From positions 1 through 64,000 of the forward strand of contig CAICTM010000375.1 of assembly GCA_903772945.1 (NCBI GenBank): a DNA stretch of 64,000 nt. Direction: 5' to 3'. Made by a program: the position numbers and the translations under genes. The notes under the pieces were generated by a model. The model searched no databases and was not told the origin of the DNA. It was given only the letters and a program-made list of their open reading frames with translations. Every line of letters starts with the position of its first letter. Within the stretch, counting starts at the first letter, position 1. The stretch comes from Seminavis robusta (Eukaryota; Bacillariophyta; Bacillariophyceae; Naviculales; Naviculaceae). This document shows positions 41,459 to 52,353 of the stretch, one piece after another.

Positions 41459-43992
41459 ATGAACGTGGTTCTCTTTCCTTTATCTTTGATATGTCTCTTC
41501 TCTCCAGCACACGCCTACCGACCGACCGGATTTCCCTGTCGAGCTACCTTTCAGTGTGCATCAGGTGAGTTTTCTACCGGTTCCGTACGGATAGGAATGA
41601 GTAGACTACTGCGATACAAGGGATGAACAACCACCAGCATTATCAGCTCATTGATCAACCCGCAATCTTTTTATGAATCAATCAATCAGGGTTCTGCAAC
41701 AGCACTCTTCAGTGTAATCCCCGAAAGGACGTGGGACAGCCCTGTAGAGTACATGATGCCTGTGTGTCGGGGCGTTGCAGTGGAGGGGTATGCCAGATGC
41801 AACAGCCAGTAGGAGGTCCTTGTGCCGTCCATGAAGACTGCGAAGAAGGGTATTGTGGAGAATCCAGTACTTGCCTTGGTTGGAAGGATCGAGACGCGGA
41901 TTGTACAGCTGATTACGAATGTAGAACTGGAAGGTGCACTCGAAATCCCTTGAAATGCACCTTCACCATCTTCGATGGAGCTATTTGTGGCGAAGATAAC
42001 GATTGTTTTGGCGGACGCTGCAAAACAGACCAAGGATTGAACCAGTGCTATGATCGCAAATGGGCGGGAGAAGTTTGTAGCGACAATAGTGATTGCTTGT
42101 CTCTTCGTTGTGAAGGTAAAGTATCATCTTGGCTCGTCATTCCGTCCAGGTGCTTGCGGGAGATGGACCAGAGAAATTTCTCACCTCGCCTCCTTCACAA
42201 ATATATGATTCCATTAGGTACCGAATCTGAACGCAGGTGTACTGAACCCAAGTGGTTGGGAGAACCTTGTGATGAGCCATCCGATTGCTACAGCTTATTT
42301 TGCAACGTGGATCAGGGAAATTGTGTTCAGAGTGCTGCCGATGCCGGTCTGAACCATGACATTGAAGAGGAGTATCCGGGAATTGCGGGAAGTTCAACCA
42401 CAGACATTGTCTACAATGGTGGTGGATTGGCGGATGTATCGAGTGATGGAAGTACCGTGATAGTTACCATCCCATCTGCACCGCCATCCACGGAAGCGAG
42501 TCAATCACCAACAAGTGTCACATCGGAAGGCCCAACTGCATCCACGACAACTCAAATGCCAACACCAGCTCCTTCAACTCAAGTTCCTAGCCAATCCCCA
42601 ACAAGGGTCATAACGGAAGACCCGACTGCATCCCCGACAACTCCAATGCCAACATCAGCTCCTTCAACTGGAGGTCCAAGTCAATCACCAACAAGCGTCA
42701 CATCGGAAGCCCCAACTGCATCCACGACAACTCAAATGCCAACACCAGCTCCATCATCTCAAGTTCCTAGCCAATCCTCAAGTGCAATGACGCCCAATGA
42801 ATTGGTTGCCACGGACAGTCCAACACAATTGACAACGAGTATCGTACCAACCCAGCCCCCGCAAATACCGATGGCTTCAATCAACAAAGAAACAGCAACA
42901 CAGTCACCGACTCTCGAAGAGTCTAGTCGAGCCAACGAAGGCCCTGATCTTGTTGAAACGAGTGTTGCTGGCCTTGGCATGACACTCTTTGGTGTCTCCA
43001 GTCTCAACCTGGAAGATGTCCGCAATTGGGAACAACTTGCGGCACTTCATGCAAATTCCTTCTTCAACTTGACTTCTCACGTCGAGGTCGTAGATTATTT
43101 TTCCGAGTTTCGAGTAACCAATCCAGAGGATGTTGTGCCAATTCGCCGCCGCCAGCTCCAGGATACTGTCTCGTTGGAATACATACAATCCTTGTCCTAT
43201 AGAAGCGACAACCCCAACCTTGACATGAACTACTTGCTGGTCGAGCCATTCAACAATCCTGAGGCCAAGGAAGAGTTTGTGTCGCTTCTCAAGAAGTCTG
43301 GCGGAGGCCTTGGCAGTGTCGGATATGTTTCAGATGTATTTTTGCCGGATGATTCAAGTATCCCTCCGTCGATGCAACCGACGGTGTCACCGACACAGCC
43401 AGCCAATGGCGGGGAAAATACTGTCATTGTCATTGTGGTAGTTGTCACAGTAGTCGCTGTTCTTGCCATGGTATTTGGTCTGATCGTGTTCTACACAAAG
43501 GCAAGAAGTCAGAAGCCCGAGAAAGGGGGGGATCGTGACCAACTACCATTGGCGGAGGACACTCGTGCAGAGGTTGCCAACAATACAACAGCCCAGCCCT
43601 CGTCAGACTCGCGCGAAACGGCAGCTGACCCTCCTTCCGCTTCCGCATTAGATGGCAAGCAAAGAATTGCAGACAGATCACTTAGACAGCGACCAGAGAG
43701 ACCAGTTCTCGCCACAGCAACCTTGGAAGATGCTGAAGAACCGAATTCTTCTAGCGTACTCGATGACAAACGTCGCATCAGTGATCGATCCAAAGGTTTG
43801 CGCAGTGGCAACGGTCAAACTGCCAATGCTAACATTCCAGTTGTTGATGCTATTCCAGTGGATGGATCTCCTCCGTCGACGACCGACTCAAGGCGTGGTT
43901 ACCTTGCAGCAAAAGATTCTCTCTTTCGGGATACCGAGGAGGAGGAGGAAGTCGATGTAAACGTACCCAGCGAGAGAGCCTTTGATGCGTAG
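41459..43992 (+). CDS. Cys-rich type I membrane protein with SPT stalk
   Basis: Exons 41459-41564, 41690-42115 and 42218-43992; about 768 residues. Signal peptide MNVVLFPLSLICLFSPAHA. Residues about 20-280 hold six or more modules of the form G-x-x-C-x(5)-D-C-x-x-x-x-C, resembling Dickkopf/EGF-like disulphide modules. A Pro/Ser/Thr stalk follows with long near-identical repeats such as P-T-A-S-T-T-T-Q-M-P-T-P-A-P-S. A folded domain of about 130 residues precedes a strong membrane span (T-V-I-V-I-V-V-V-V-T-V-V-A-V-L-A-M-V-F-G) and a tail of about 160 residues with repeated R-I-A/S-D-R-S motifs. The second intron (102 bp) keeps the frame open if retained. The Cys modules resemble the neighbour at 44903-45487. 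Probably a surface adhesion or receptor protein. Confidence 0.75.
42490..42780 (+). repeat. stalk-coding tandem repeat
   Basis: About three units of roughly 90 bp, each containing ACTGCATCCACGACAACTCA or close variants followed by ATGCCAACACCAGCTCC. They encode Ser/Pro/Thr stalk repeats; near identity suggests recent expansion. Confidence 0.8.
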
Positions 43993-44902
43993 CACTGCGG
44001 TGCTACGGCTTTGCCGGAAAGTGCATCACTGACATCTATATTTGGAACCCCAAAAAGAGAGAGAGAGATGCAAGGAAACTGATTTTCTTTCTTTCCCCTG
44101 CCATCTCCCATCCAACAGGAGAGGAAGGCCTCAAGCTTAGTCATCAACACGACAAACATTGATAGGCACTGTGCCATGCTTTGCCTTCTTTGGGCTGTTG
44201 GGGTGGCAGCATGGTTACTCCCATAGAGCCTTCCTCAAGACTTCGGATTACTGGTCGAGGTTTTCCATACAGAAGGAACGCCCTTCGATCGTCTGATGAT
44301 ACAGAAGGGCATCGTCGATTGCGTTTCGCACTCAGCATTCATCAGATGGCACTGCAGTTCGATACATGTATGCATACTTGGAATAACCCCGCATACGCAC
44401 ACGAACCGATGAAACCGTCCTTCCTGCACAAAGGCAGCTTTTTTCTTGCGAAAGCTCGAAATCACATGCAAAACAATTGAAGCTGCATACCGGTAGAAGG
44501 AGAACTTTGGAAAGTTGAACGGCTTTGTGGAAGTCACCACGTTGAACTCAAACTTCTCGACAGTGCTCAAGGAGGAAGCAGGCATTGTTGAAGATGCTGA
44601 CGGCAGAGCTTGCCTTGGGATGCGGCCAGAACTTCGCCTCCATGGTCGTGTCGTTTTTATGCAGCAACAGGCCTTGCCTTCAATGCACCAGCAAGCATAT
44701 AAGACAGTGAAATGCACCTCTCCGGGTTGCTCTCGGGAACGCATTGCAATTGCGAGTGCTAGCGCTGGGAAGAGAAGTATGTTTTATAGGTTATCACTTT
44801 TTGCTAAATTCGTATCTCATTCTTATCTTCTTTGGTGTTCGTCTTCGCCGTTGTCTCTTTCGTATTCTGTTGGCTCCTCCTACAGTTCCTTGAGCTGGTT
44901 CT
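43993..44902. other. intergenic region
   Basis: About 0.9 kb between genes that end towards each other. A 169-codon minus-strand frame (44235-44744) shows no signal peptide, domain or repeat and is not supported. Confidence 0.5.
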
Positions 44903-45487
44903 TTAACCAGTGCGACAAATTCCATCCATGAATGGCCCGCAACCACCTTCAGGACATTCTCCAATACAAGGGCCATCACAGCAGGGCATCGTTTCACTGC
45001 ATTCGGCCATTGCGGCCGCACAGTTGGTGCCTGACGTGCCCGGCACGACACAAGTCGAAGTGGCATCATCACAATCGAGGCCTTCTTCACAGGTTGTGCT
45101 GGCATCACAATGCTCATTGATGCCGGCAGCAAGAACGCCGGTCTCATTTCCCTCGACCATTTCTTCACAAAGGAATTGTTCATTGCAGGTAAGATGCGAC
45201 AAACAAGTGGAGTCACTGCAAGATCCACCCGCTTCGACGGCATCGACATGCTTGCAGGTTGAGGTGGATTCGTGGCAATATAGTAGATTAGGGTCACACT
45301 GGGGAGTTTCGATGTAATTAGGATCGCAAATCATACCAAGGGCAAGGTACGGGGCAGGGGCAGGGGCACCGAGGGCTCTGTGAGTGCGCTGAAGCTGAAA
45401 GGGGCCATTGTTGGTGCTGCTGCCAATGCGAGCTGCCACCGGGGCAGCAGCAAGAGAAAGAAGGAAGATGTTCGAAGAGAGCTTCAT
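44903..45487 (-). CDS. secreted Cys-rich protein
   Basis: 194 residues. Signal peptide at residues 1-19 (MKLSSNIFLLSLAAAPVAA). A Pro/Ala-rich linker precedes about 135 residues with some 20 cysteines in modules such as C-D-P-N-L-L-Y-C, C-S-D-S-T-C-L-S-H-L-T-C and C-D-A-S-T-T-C-E-E-G-L-D-C. The pattern C...C-x(4)-L-x-C resembles the modules of the larger membrane protein at 41459-43992, so the two may share ancestry or bind similar ligands. No membrane span. Function unknown. Confidence 0.75.
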   Translation of the reverse strand: MKLSSNIFLLSLAAAPVAARIGSSTNNGPFQLQRTHRALGAPAPAPYLALGMICDPNYIETPQCDPNLLYCHESTSTCKHVDAVEAGGSCSDSTCLSHLTCNEQFLCEEMVEGNETGVLAAGINEHCDASTTCEEGLDCDDATSTCVVPGTSGTNCAAAMAECSETMPCCDGPCIGECPEGGCGPFMDGICRTG

Positions 45488-47399
45488 GGTCTTGTTTTAG
45501 TTTTTCCAGCGAAAAGATGGGGATAGTTGAGTTGCTTTGCTTTGCTTTATTTGTGATTTGTGGGGCCGAAGCAACGGAGAGGAGATTGATACCACAACAG
45601 ATCCTTCCATCACTCCCTCCCACTGGCATCCCACTCAAGGTCCCGACCAAACTAGGTAGGAAAAGCATCTTGCCAGGCATTAATCTATAGTCAAACAGTA
45701 GCATATGCATCATAGACATCCAAATTTTCCTGTCTTCCGCCGAAGATACCGTGGGTTAACCTCAGTACAATTTTGCCGTACCATTTTTGAAAGATTCCAA
45801 AGCCTGCTTTGGTACGATATCATGGATGTTTCGTCTGTAAATAAGATTGCACACAGTGATCGCTTATCGCTTTTACGGGATCCTCTAATTCAATGTGTCC
45901 CTCACGCTTATGTGGTGCAAGACTCACCTTCACCTTTCGTCACCATTGTGTCCTCACCAAAAGATATCAGTTAGTTGTACGGAACCGGTACATGACATGC
46001 CAAGAGGCACATGTAAGCACTCGTTTTTGCTCGTTATTAGTCTTGGATTATCAAGCCCATTTCCGCCCCTCACTTGGCAACGCACATCCGTTCTGCAGAA
46101 AATACCTTGTCGAAAGACTCCACATGATGGGGTTTGACCCAGCAGGAATGCAATCAGTTGTTGCATGATCTCTTTCACGACCTCGGAGGTGTCCGCTGTT
46201 GTTTCCGCCATTGCGCCATTGCAGCCCTTGAACTAGGGTTGAAGCTTCCGCAACGGCCTTGCATTGGGTTGCTACGTTGGTCAAGCAGGAAGGCCTTCGT
46301 AGGACCACCTTGCACAGGGCTGCCGGCTCCGTGGCCGATGCGATAACCTCACATTTTATCACCTTGTGTGGGGGTTGCCAGCTGCTCGCGATCCTGGAGG
46401 AGAGCCTTGGTACATTAGGACCACCTTGTGTAGGGTTGTTGGCTGCTTTGGATCCAGGAAGATAACCTTCATTTGGCCCATTGTTGTGCTGTCCTTGACT
46501 GTTTGCGGTTGGCTTTGGTCTGCAGATTGCCCATTGCTCACAGTTTGCTGAAGTTGGATTATTCTGCTTACAAGTGGTTTGTACATTCTTGCTGTTTTAT
46601 CTTTGTGCTTGGGCATGACACGGTTTTTGACAAGGCGTTCAATACCTCCACCAATCCACACAACCGAAGGTTTCGGCACGTGTGAAGAACGTCTGGTTAG
46701 AGTTCAAAGGGGCAGCCGACCAGCCAGAGAAGCAAGTTGGATGGGCCAGAGATCGATTAATGCTCTACCGGTAGAGGCTAGAAAGCCCCAATGACAACCA
46801 AGAACGTAACCAAGAACTGATCGGAGGATTGGGTATCCTGCATTGCAATCGGTAAGCTACCGTCGGCTAGAGTCCAGCCAAGACAGTTGCTATCTCTCAA
46901 CCGGCGCATGAATCTTCCCAGGACAACGAAGCCCGATCTGATGGAGTTGCTATCTCTCAACCGGCGCATGAATCTTCCCAGGACAACGAAGCCCGATCTG
47001 ATGGGGTTTCTACGAGACCATGGTGTGTCATCACCATTGGCTAACGAACAACATAGAACAAAAGTGATTGAATTGGAAGTATAGTCTTTTAATAGTTCTT
47101 GGGAGCTTATTGGTTTCAATAGGCTCTCTTTATTGCTTCTGCTGCTGACACCCCAGCCGAGTGTGCCATAATAGATGATAGAGAGAAATTGTACATATGC
47201 ATATATCTAGATACCAGACATCTTGCCCCGAACGGTAAAGTATTGCATGGACGCTTCAAGTCCTCCAAAAGAGTGTAAACCATTACTGTGCTGGTTGTGG
47301 CGGTAGTGTATGAAAAACTGTATTGGAATTGTATTGTGAGATCGTGAGCAAATGAGATGGGTAGCCGGTTCAACCAGGCTGATAGCTTGCCACGGATCG
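45488..47399. other. long intergenic region with repeats
   Basis: About 1.9 kb without a supported gene. Between 46250 and 46470 a degenerate segment of about 90 bp recurs (core C-C-A-C-C-T-T-G-N-G-T-A-G-G-G with a following GGCTGC), suggesting old tandem duplication. Confidence 0.5.
46885..47004 (+). repeat. two-copy 60-bp tandem repeat
   Basis: Copies at 46885-46944 and 46945-47004 are nearly identical, beginning AGTTGCTATCTCTCAACCGG. No gene contains it convincingly; recent tandem duplication. Confidence 0.9.
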
Positions 47400-48715
47400 T
47401 CATACGAGCTCGACCTTGACAATTCGTGTGAGTTCGTTTTGATCCCAAGTTGTCTCTCGGAAATCTTTGGACTTCTTCTCGTCCTGTAGACTCAGCCGAT
47501 ACATGGCATCAACCACATCTACACCTTCGACTATCCGAGCAAAGCACGGATCGGCTTCGTCTGGCAAGTCGTGGTGAGATTGTGCTCCGGGACCATGAAC
47601 ATCTTGGTTGTCTCGCAGATTGATGTAAATGTTAGGTCCCTTGCCCGAGAATCCAATAGTATACTTGTCGTGTGGGTACTCTTCCGAGTATTCGGGAAAG
47701 TGCAGTCCTTCCCACCCCAGAGCTTTCAAGTGATGGAATTTTGGTTCTCCCGTTCTATAGTTGAAGAGTGCTCCAGCAATGATGTGCTCGACATCATCAT
47801 GATGCCAGAAAACCGTGTTGGTCCACATTCCCATCCTGACCATTTCCAGGAACATGTGCACTGAATGCGGCATCAGCGTGAGTGGTGCCATTTCAATCAC
47901 AAAGGTTCGTTCGAGGTCATGCTTCATGAAGTTGATGGTGAACTTGGCTCGAATCGGTCCTGATCCGTATCTGAGTAGAGAGAGAAATAAATAAAAATGA
48001 AAAAGTGAGCAAAAGCGCATTGGCCAATGAAGTCTCCCCCTCGCCAGAGGTGCGTCCCATAGCGAACCATAGCAACGAAGACGAGAATGAAGATTGAATG
48101 ACTGACTTACTTTTCAATGACCTGCTGTCGACTTTCTTGTTGAATAAAATCCTTGAGATTATTGATCTTGTATGTGAGCGCATCTTGACGATGTTGCATC
48201 CATGACTGTACCAACTCATCGGAGGATCCTCTCATGGGGGAATCTGGCATGTCGGAGGCGGATTCAGCCTCGAACATTTCATTGACCATGCGGATTTCAT
48301 GGTATAGGGCATCCTGCGTCCGTTTGAGTCCATCCACGTATTTCCGCACAGCCTTGAGACCCTCTCGTGCATCCTTGAGAGTGGCAAATGTTTCGTCGCC
48401 TTGAATCTTGAGTGCAATTTGTTGACCTTCGAGGTTGGCTGCAATGTTCTTGGCGGCATGGCTAGCTTTGTAGGCTCCGATCATCGACACGCATGCTACC
48501 ATGCACATGAATCGAATGAGCCACTTGTACGATTGCTTGGAAGTGTTGAGCTCAAAGGAGAATCGTCGTCCTGGAGTCCATCTGGAGCTATTTCCACCAC
48601 CCAGGAATCGCGGGGATCCTCCGTCGCCGTAGGGCACCTGTGCGGGAGACGAGAAACCGATGCTATCCAGAGTCTGCTCCACTCGTGATCGTGTCCTTCG
48701 TTTGACGACCACCAT
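47400..48715 (-). CDS. membrane-anchored cyclophilin-like protein
   Basis: Exons 48715-48111 and 47970-47400 with a 140-bp GT-AG intron; 391 residues. A basic N-terminal segment is followed by one membrane span (W-L-I-R-F-M-C-M-V-A-C-V-S-M-I-G-A, residues about 65-81), giving a type II topology. Residues about 90-200 are a charged, probably coiled-coil stem. Exon 2 encodes a divergent cyclophilin-type domain: F-V-I-E-M-A-P-L-T-L-M-P-H-S-V-H-M-F-L-E, H-H-L-K-A-L-G-W and D-P-C-F-A-R-I-V-E-G-V-D-V-V-D-A-M. The catalytic arginine and other active-site residues of proline isomerases are not evident, so it may bind rather than isomerise. Location Golgi or ER by topology. Confidence 0.7.
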
Positions 48716-49300
48716 GGTTGTTTTTGCAGTAATGTAATTGAAGTGATGAGATCCACGAGACTTCTCTCTTTCGCATTATTACTTTCGAAACTGTTTTGCG
48801 CTAGCTACCCCACCCAGCCACAAGCGATAAATGAGCAAGCAAGATAGCGAGAGAAAAATGAAGGAATTTCAGCGAGGAGTTGACGCGAGCCAGCCGTCGT
48901 TCTGTGATTAGGCCAGCCATTTCAAAATCCTGCCGGCGGTGGGAGCGCTACCTCGATACTGACGCACTTTTAGCTCACTTTTGTTGTTCTCGTTTTCTTT
49001 GACACACCAAATCAAATCCTTTTGGTTGTTGTGGCGTTGTGGCCAACCAAAGATTCCATTCCATTCGAGGATCCACGATATCTGTATCCTTCCCACAACT
49101 GTCACGGTAGCAGCTCGTTACGAGTTGACAACCAAGATACCGTTGAGACCGAGCTTAGCAGTTCCATTATCAGATAACAAAGTTAGTTGATAAATCATTA
49201 TCCCCTAAAAGGTTGGTGGCAACGCAAGAGGGTATCGACATCTACCGGTATACGTCAGTGGCCTTCTCCTTACTACTTTCTACAAGCACAAAGCATCAGC
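48716..49300. promoter_or_regulatory. divergent spacer
   Basis: 585 bp between two genes that start away from each other. No specific element recognised. Confidence 0.35.
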
Positions 49301-51022
49301 ATGAGGTCGTTAGCAACACCACACCGAGGATACCCCTTCTTGTTGGCTTCACAAGTGCTACTTCTTTTGTCATTAATAGCCACAGCTGCTGCGTACAATC
49401 TTCAAAACAAACGAGTATTGGTGACCGGATCCAGTGGAGGAATTGGTCGAGGGATTGCCTTAGAGTTGGCACAAGCAGGAGCTCACGTCTTGGTCCACTA
49501 CAACCAACGTCAAGATGGGGCTCGTGAAACGGCACGGCTCATTGAAGAACGCAACGGCGTCTGTCCGGGAATATCCCAGTGCGACTTTTCCCATCCCGCA
49601 CATATTCATTCTCTATTCCAGCAAATCCACGGCATTTGGCCCGAAGGGATCGATGTTCTAGTCAATAATGCCGGGGTAGTGGCCAAATTGGCCATGGAAG
49701 ATGATGACGATTACGTAACGGAATGGCGTGATACCCTCAATATCAATTTGAATGCACCTCGTCTACTCAGTCACATGGCCATCAAGGGAATGAAACAACG
49801 TGGTGGTGGTGTCATTATCAATGTCAGTTCCATTCACGGAGAAAAATCGAATGAATACATGTCCGCATATGCGGTTAGTAAGGCTGGATTGGATATGCTC
49901 ACCAAATCCATGGCCATGGAGTATGCCGAGCATAATATTCGTGTCAATGCCATTGCTCCGGGACCTGTCGAAGTCGAGCGAACCGCCGAGTATTTTCGGA
50001 ATCCAAGAAATCTCAAAGATTGGACCGATAAAATGCTCGTAGACAAGGTCGGCTCGGTACAAGAAGTGGCGCAGGCAACTATGCCCTTGATCACCAACGA
50101 TTGGATTACGGGAACAGTATGGCAAATTGATGGAGGCATAATGGCACGAGGAAACTTGCCCCAACGGGAACGACCTCCGGTCCAAGCTCGCAAAGACGCC
50201 CCACCACAGGCCCGACCCAATCAGCCACAAGAATTTGGGATGCCGCAGCAGCAGAATATGCAACAAGGAATGCCACAACAGCAGGGCATGAGACAAGACC
50301 AGGGAATGCCGCAACAGCAGGGCATGAGACAAGATCAGGGAATGCCGCAACAGCAGGGCATGAGACAAGACCAGGGAATGCCACAACAGCAGGGCATGAG
50401 ACAAGACCAGGGAATGCCGCAACAGCAGGGCATGGGACAAGAACAAGGACGAATGATGCCCCCGCCTGGAGGAAGAAATAATCCATTGCAGCAAAGTCCT
50501 CCAGGGGGATATCAAGATCGTCCTCTGGATCAACCAACAGGAGAAGGATTTGTACCCATGCAAGATCAGGGCGACTATATGAGAAATGGTGGAGGAGCCA
50601 ATAGCATACCCGGACGTGACTTGGGTGGGCGTGCGACGGCAGGACAAGGGTACATTCCACGAGAAGGGCTCGACACGGGCTCGGGAGGCGGTGGACCAGG
50701 ACAAACCTACAGGAAGCCCATTGATGGCACTGGATATCAACCTGAACAAGCCCGGCAAGGGGGGCCACCACAGAGCATTCAGCCTCAGGATGCAAACACA
50801 TTGAGGGGAACCCCCTTGAATGCTGTTGACCCTTACGCTCCCCTAACTCCCCTCGGCGGGACAAGCAGTCCTATGGATGGAACGACTGGCAGTGGTAATA
50901 CACGGAAGAAAGGAGGGCCCAAACGCAGCAGTGGATTAGGTGGTACCAGTGAACCATTCCAGCGGCCAGGAGAAAACAGCGGTTGGGGTAACAGCAATTG
51001 GCCGAACGGCCCAAGCTTCTAG
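49301..51022 (+). CDS. SDR oxidoreductase with Gln-rich repeat tail
   Basis: 573 residues from the ATG that begins a signal- or transit-like segment (MRSLATPHRGYPFLLASQ, then L-L-L-L-S-L-I-A-T-A-A-A). The frame is open upstream but that part is not protein-like. Residues about 35-290 are a classical short-chain dehydrogenase: T-G-S-S-G-G-I-G-R-G binds the nucleotide, N-N-A-G stabilises it, and the catalytic Ser is in N-V-S-S-I-H-G with Y-A-V-S-K giving Tyr and Lys. The last 280 residues are a disordered Gln/Gly/Pro tail, including a tandem 12-residue repeat Q-G-M-P-Q-Q-Q-G-M-R-Q-D. SDRs rarely carry such a tail. Substrate unknown; FabG-like similarity suggests a 3-oxoacyl or sugar substrate. 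Confidence 0.82.
   Translation: MRSLATPHRGYPFLLASQVLLLLSLIATAAAYNLQNKRVLVTGSSGGIGRGIALELAQAGAHVLVHYNQRQDGARETARLIEERNGVCPGISQCDFSHPAHIHSLFQQIHGIWPEGIDVLVNNAGVVAKLAMEDDDDYVTEWRDTLNINLNAPRLLSHMAIKGMKQRGGGVIINVSSIHGEKSNEYMSAYAVSKAGLDMLTKSMAMEYAEHNIRVNAIAPGPVEVERTAEYFRNPRNLKDWTDKMLVDKVGSVQEVAQATMPLITNDWITGTVWQIDGGIMARGNLPQRERPPVQARKDAPPQARPNQPQEFGMPQQQNMQQGMPQQQGMRQDQGMPQQQGMRQDQGMPQQQGMRQDQGMPQQQGMRQDQGMPQQQGMGQEQGRMMPPPGGRNNPLQQSPPGGYQDRPLDQPTGEGFVPMQDQGDYMRNGGGANSIPGRDLGGRATAGQGYIPREGLDTGSGGGGPGQTYRKPIDGTGYQPEQARQGGPPQSIQPQDANTLRGTPLNAVDPYAPLTPLGGTSSPMDGTTGSGNTRKKGGPKRSSGLGGTSEPFQRPGENSGWGNSNWPNGPSF
50268..50440 (+). repeat. 36-bp tandem repeat in SDR tail
   Basis: About four and a half units of 36 bp with few differences (ATGCCGCAACAGCAGGGCAT core), encoding the Q-G-M-P-Q-Q-Q-G-M-R-Q-D repeat. 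Likely length-variable between alleles. Confidence 0.9.
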
Positions 51023-52353
51023 CTGGCTTGGCCAAGCAAAGGTTGTCATGGAAGAAAGCAGCAATTTCTCGTTCTTGATGGAAGGATCTTCTCGTGTTGC
51101 CAAAGGATCCACATTGCAGTGCTGTTGTACTCGCTAACTTGCTACGGAAGTTATGCAGTCGGTAAATAATGAGTACAATTCACCATGAGCTCCAGACCTC
51201 CAATTGTATGCCCGTGTAGCGGGTGAAAGAGCGAAGAGCCACACCGTTAACTGGCACTCGACGAGTTGAAAGCTTGTTATTTTGACGATTGAAATCATTC
51301 GATTCTTCTTTCCTCCTGTAGCTAGTTAGCTGCTATGGGAGCCAAGCAGACAAGAGCAACTGTGGGAAGACGTCCCAATGCCATGATGGCTACCGAAGGA
51401 ATCATCTGCAATCCGTGCTTTAGCGTTGAGGGTGGTGTTGATGCTTCTATCCAGCCTCTACGGTACCCGACTGTCACTCGACTCGACTCGACCCTCCACT
51501 ACCGGTAGAGTCAAGTGACGAGTGGAGTCTAAAATGATACATGAATGTTCGACGCACTTGTCTACACGTAGCGAGCCGGACCCCACAGTCATTCCTCAAG
51601 TCAGAGCCGTAGGAGGACGTCTTCACGGCTTCGGAACGGATCATCTCAAGGACCGTACTTTTCACGTTTAGTTACGGGTTGTTGCTTCCACCGCATCGAG
51701 GATCCAGCCGACCCAACAGCAGGGAAGCCTTAAGGATGTTGTTCCGAGCTTTTCGCAGCTGGGCCATCGAGAACCAATGCCACACGAATTCCTGCAACAT
51801 CCCGCCTTACCAATTGCATTCAAACATGCTAGCTTCTCGTGTTTTCATGTCACTGGCACGACGGGGTTTAGAAAGCCAAACTTTTCAGAATGCTGGCCAG
51901 AATTCTCGTCTTCCGCCTTTCTGTAACACGGGGAGGGGGGGACAAGATAAAGAGGGTGTTGAATGTCAGATGCATTATTACACTATGACTTAGTTATGGT
52001 TGCCTGTGCAGATAGATGTATGCATATGTTGTGGAGGTGAAACTGAACAAATGCGTATGGATCCAAAGAAAGTGTAGAAATGCAGCGGTTGTCAGAAGGG
52101 TTGGTTGGGAAGCGCGATTGTCGTGTGAATGGAAGTGATTGGAATCGGCATGCCCTGGTTGGAGGCATCGCGTACGGGTCTTGACCAGCGGCGGTGAATC
52201 CCAATCCCCCCGAACAAGTTCTCACAGCAAGTAGTTTGTCGTGTTGCTGACAAAATGTCGTCAGTCGGGAGAGGATTCGCCAAGAACTTGCTGTTCTGTT
52301 GGCGTCCTATATATCTGTTTCGGTTGTGATTCGATTCTTGACTGGATAGATGA
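51023..52353. other. intergenic region
   Basis: About 1.3 kb between genes that end towards each other. Nothing recognised beyond short chance frames. Confidence 0.5.

Noticed and set aside
44235-44744. Minus-strand frame of 169 codons
   Set aside because: No signal peptide, repeats, domain or plausible splice partners; composition looks random.
49763-50864. Large minus-strand frames opposite the SDR gene
   Set aside because: Low-complexity shadows of the Gln/Met repeat; the plus strand holds complete SDR motifs.
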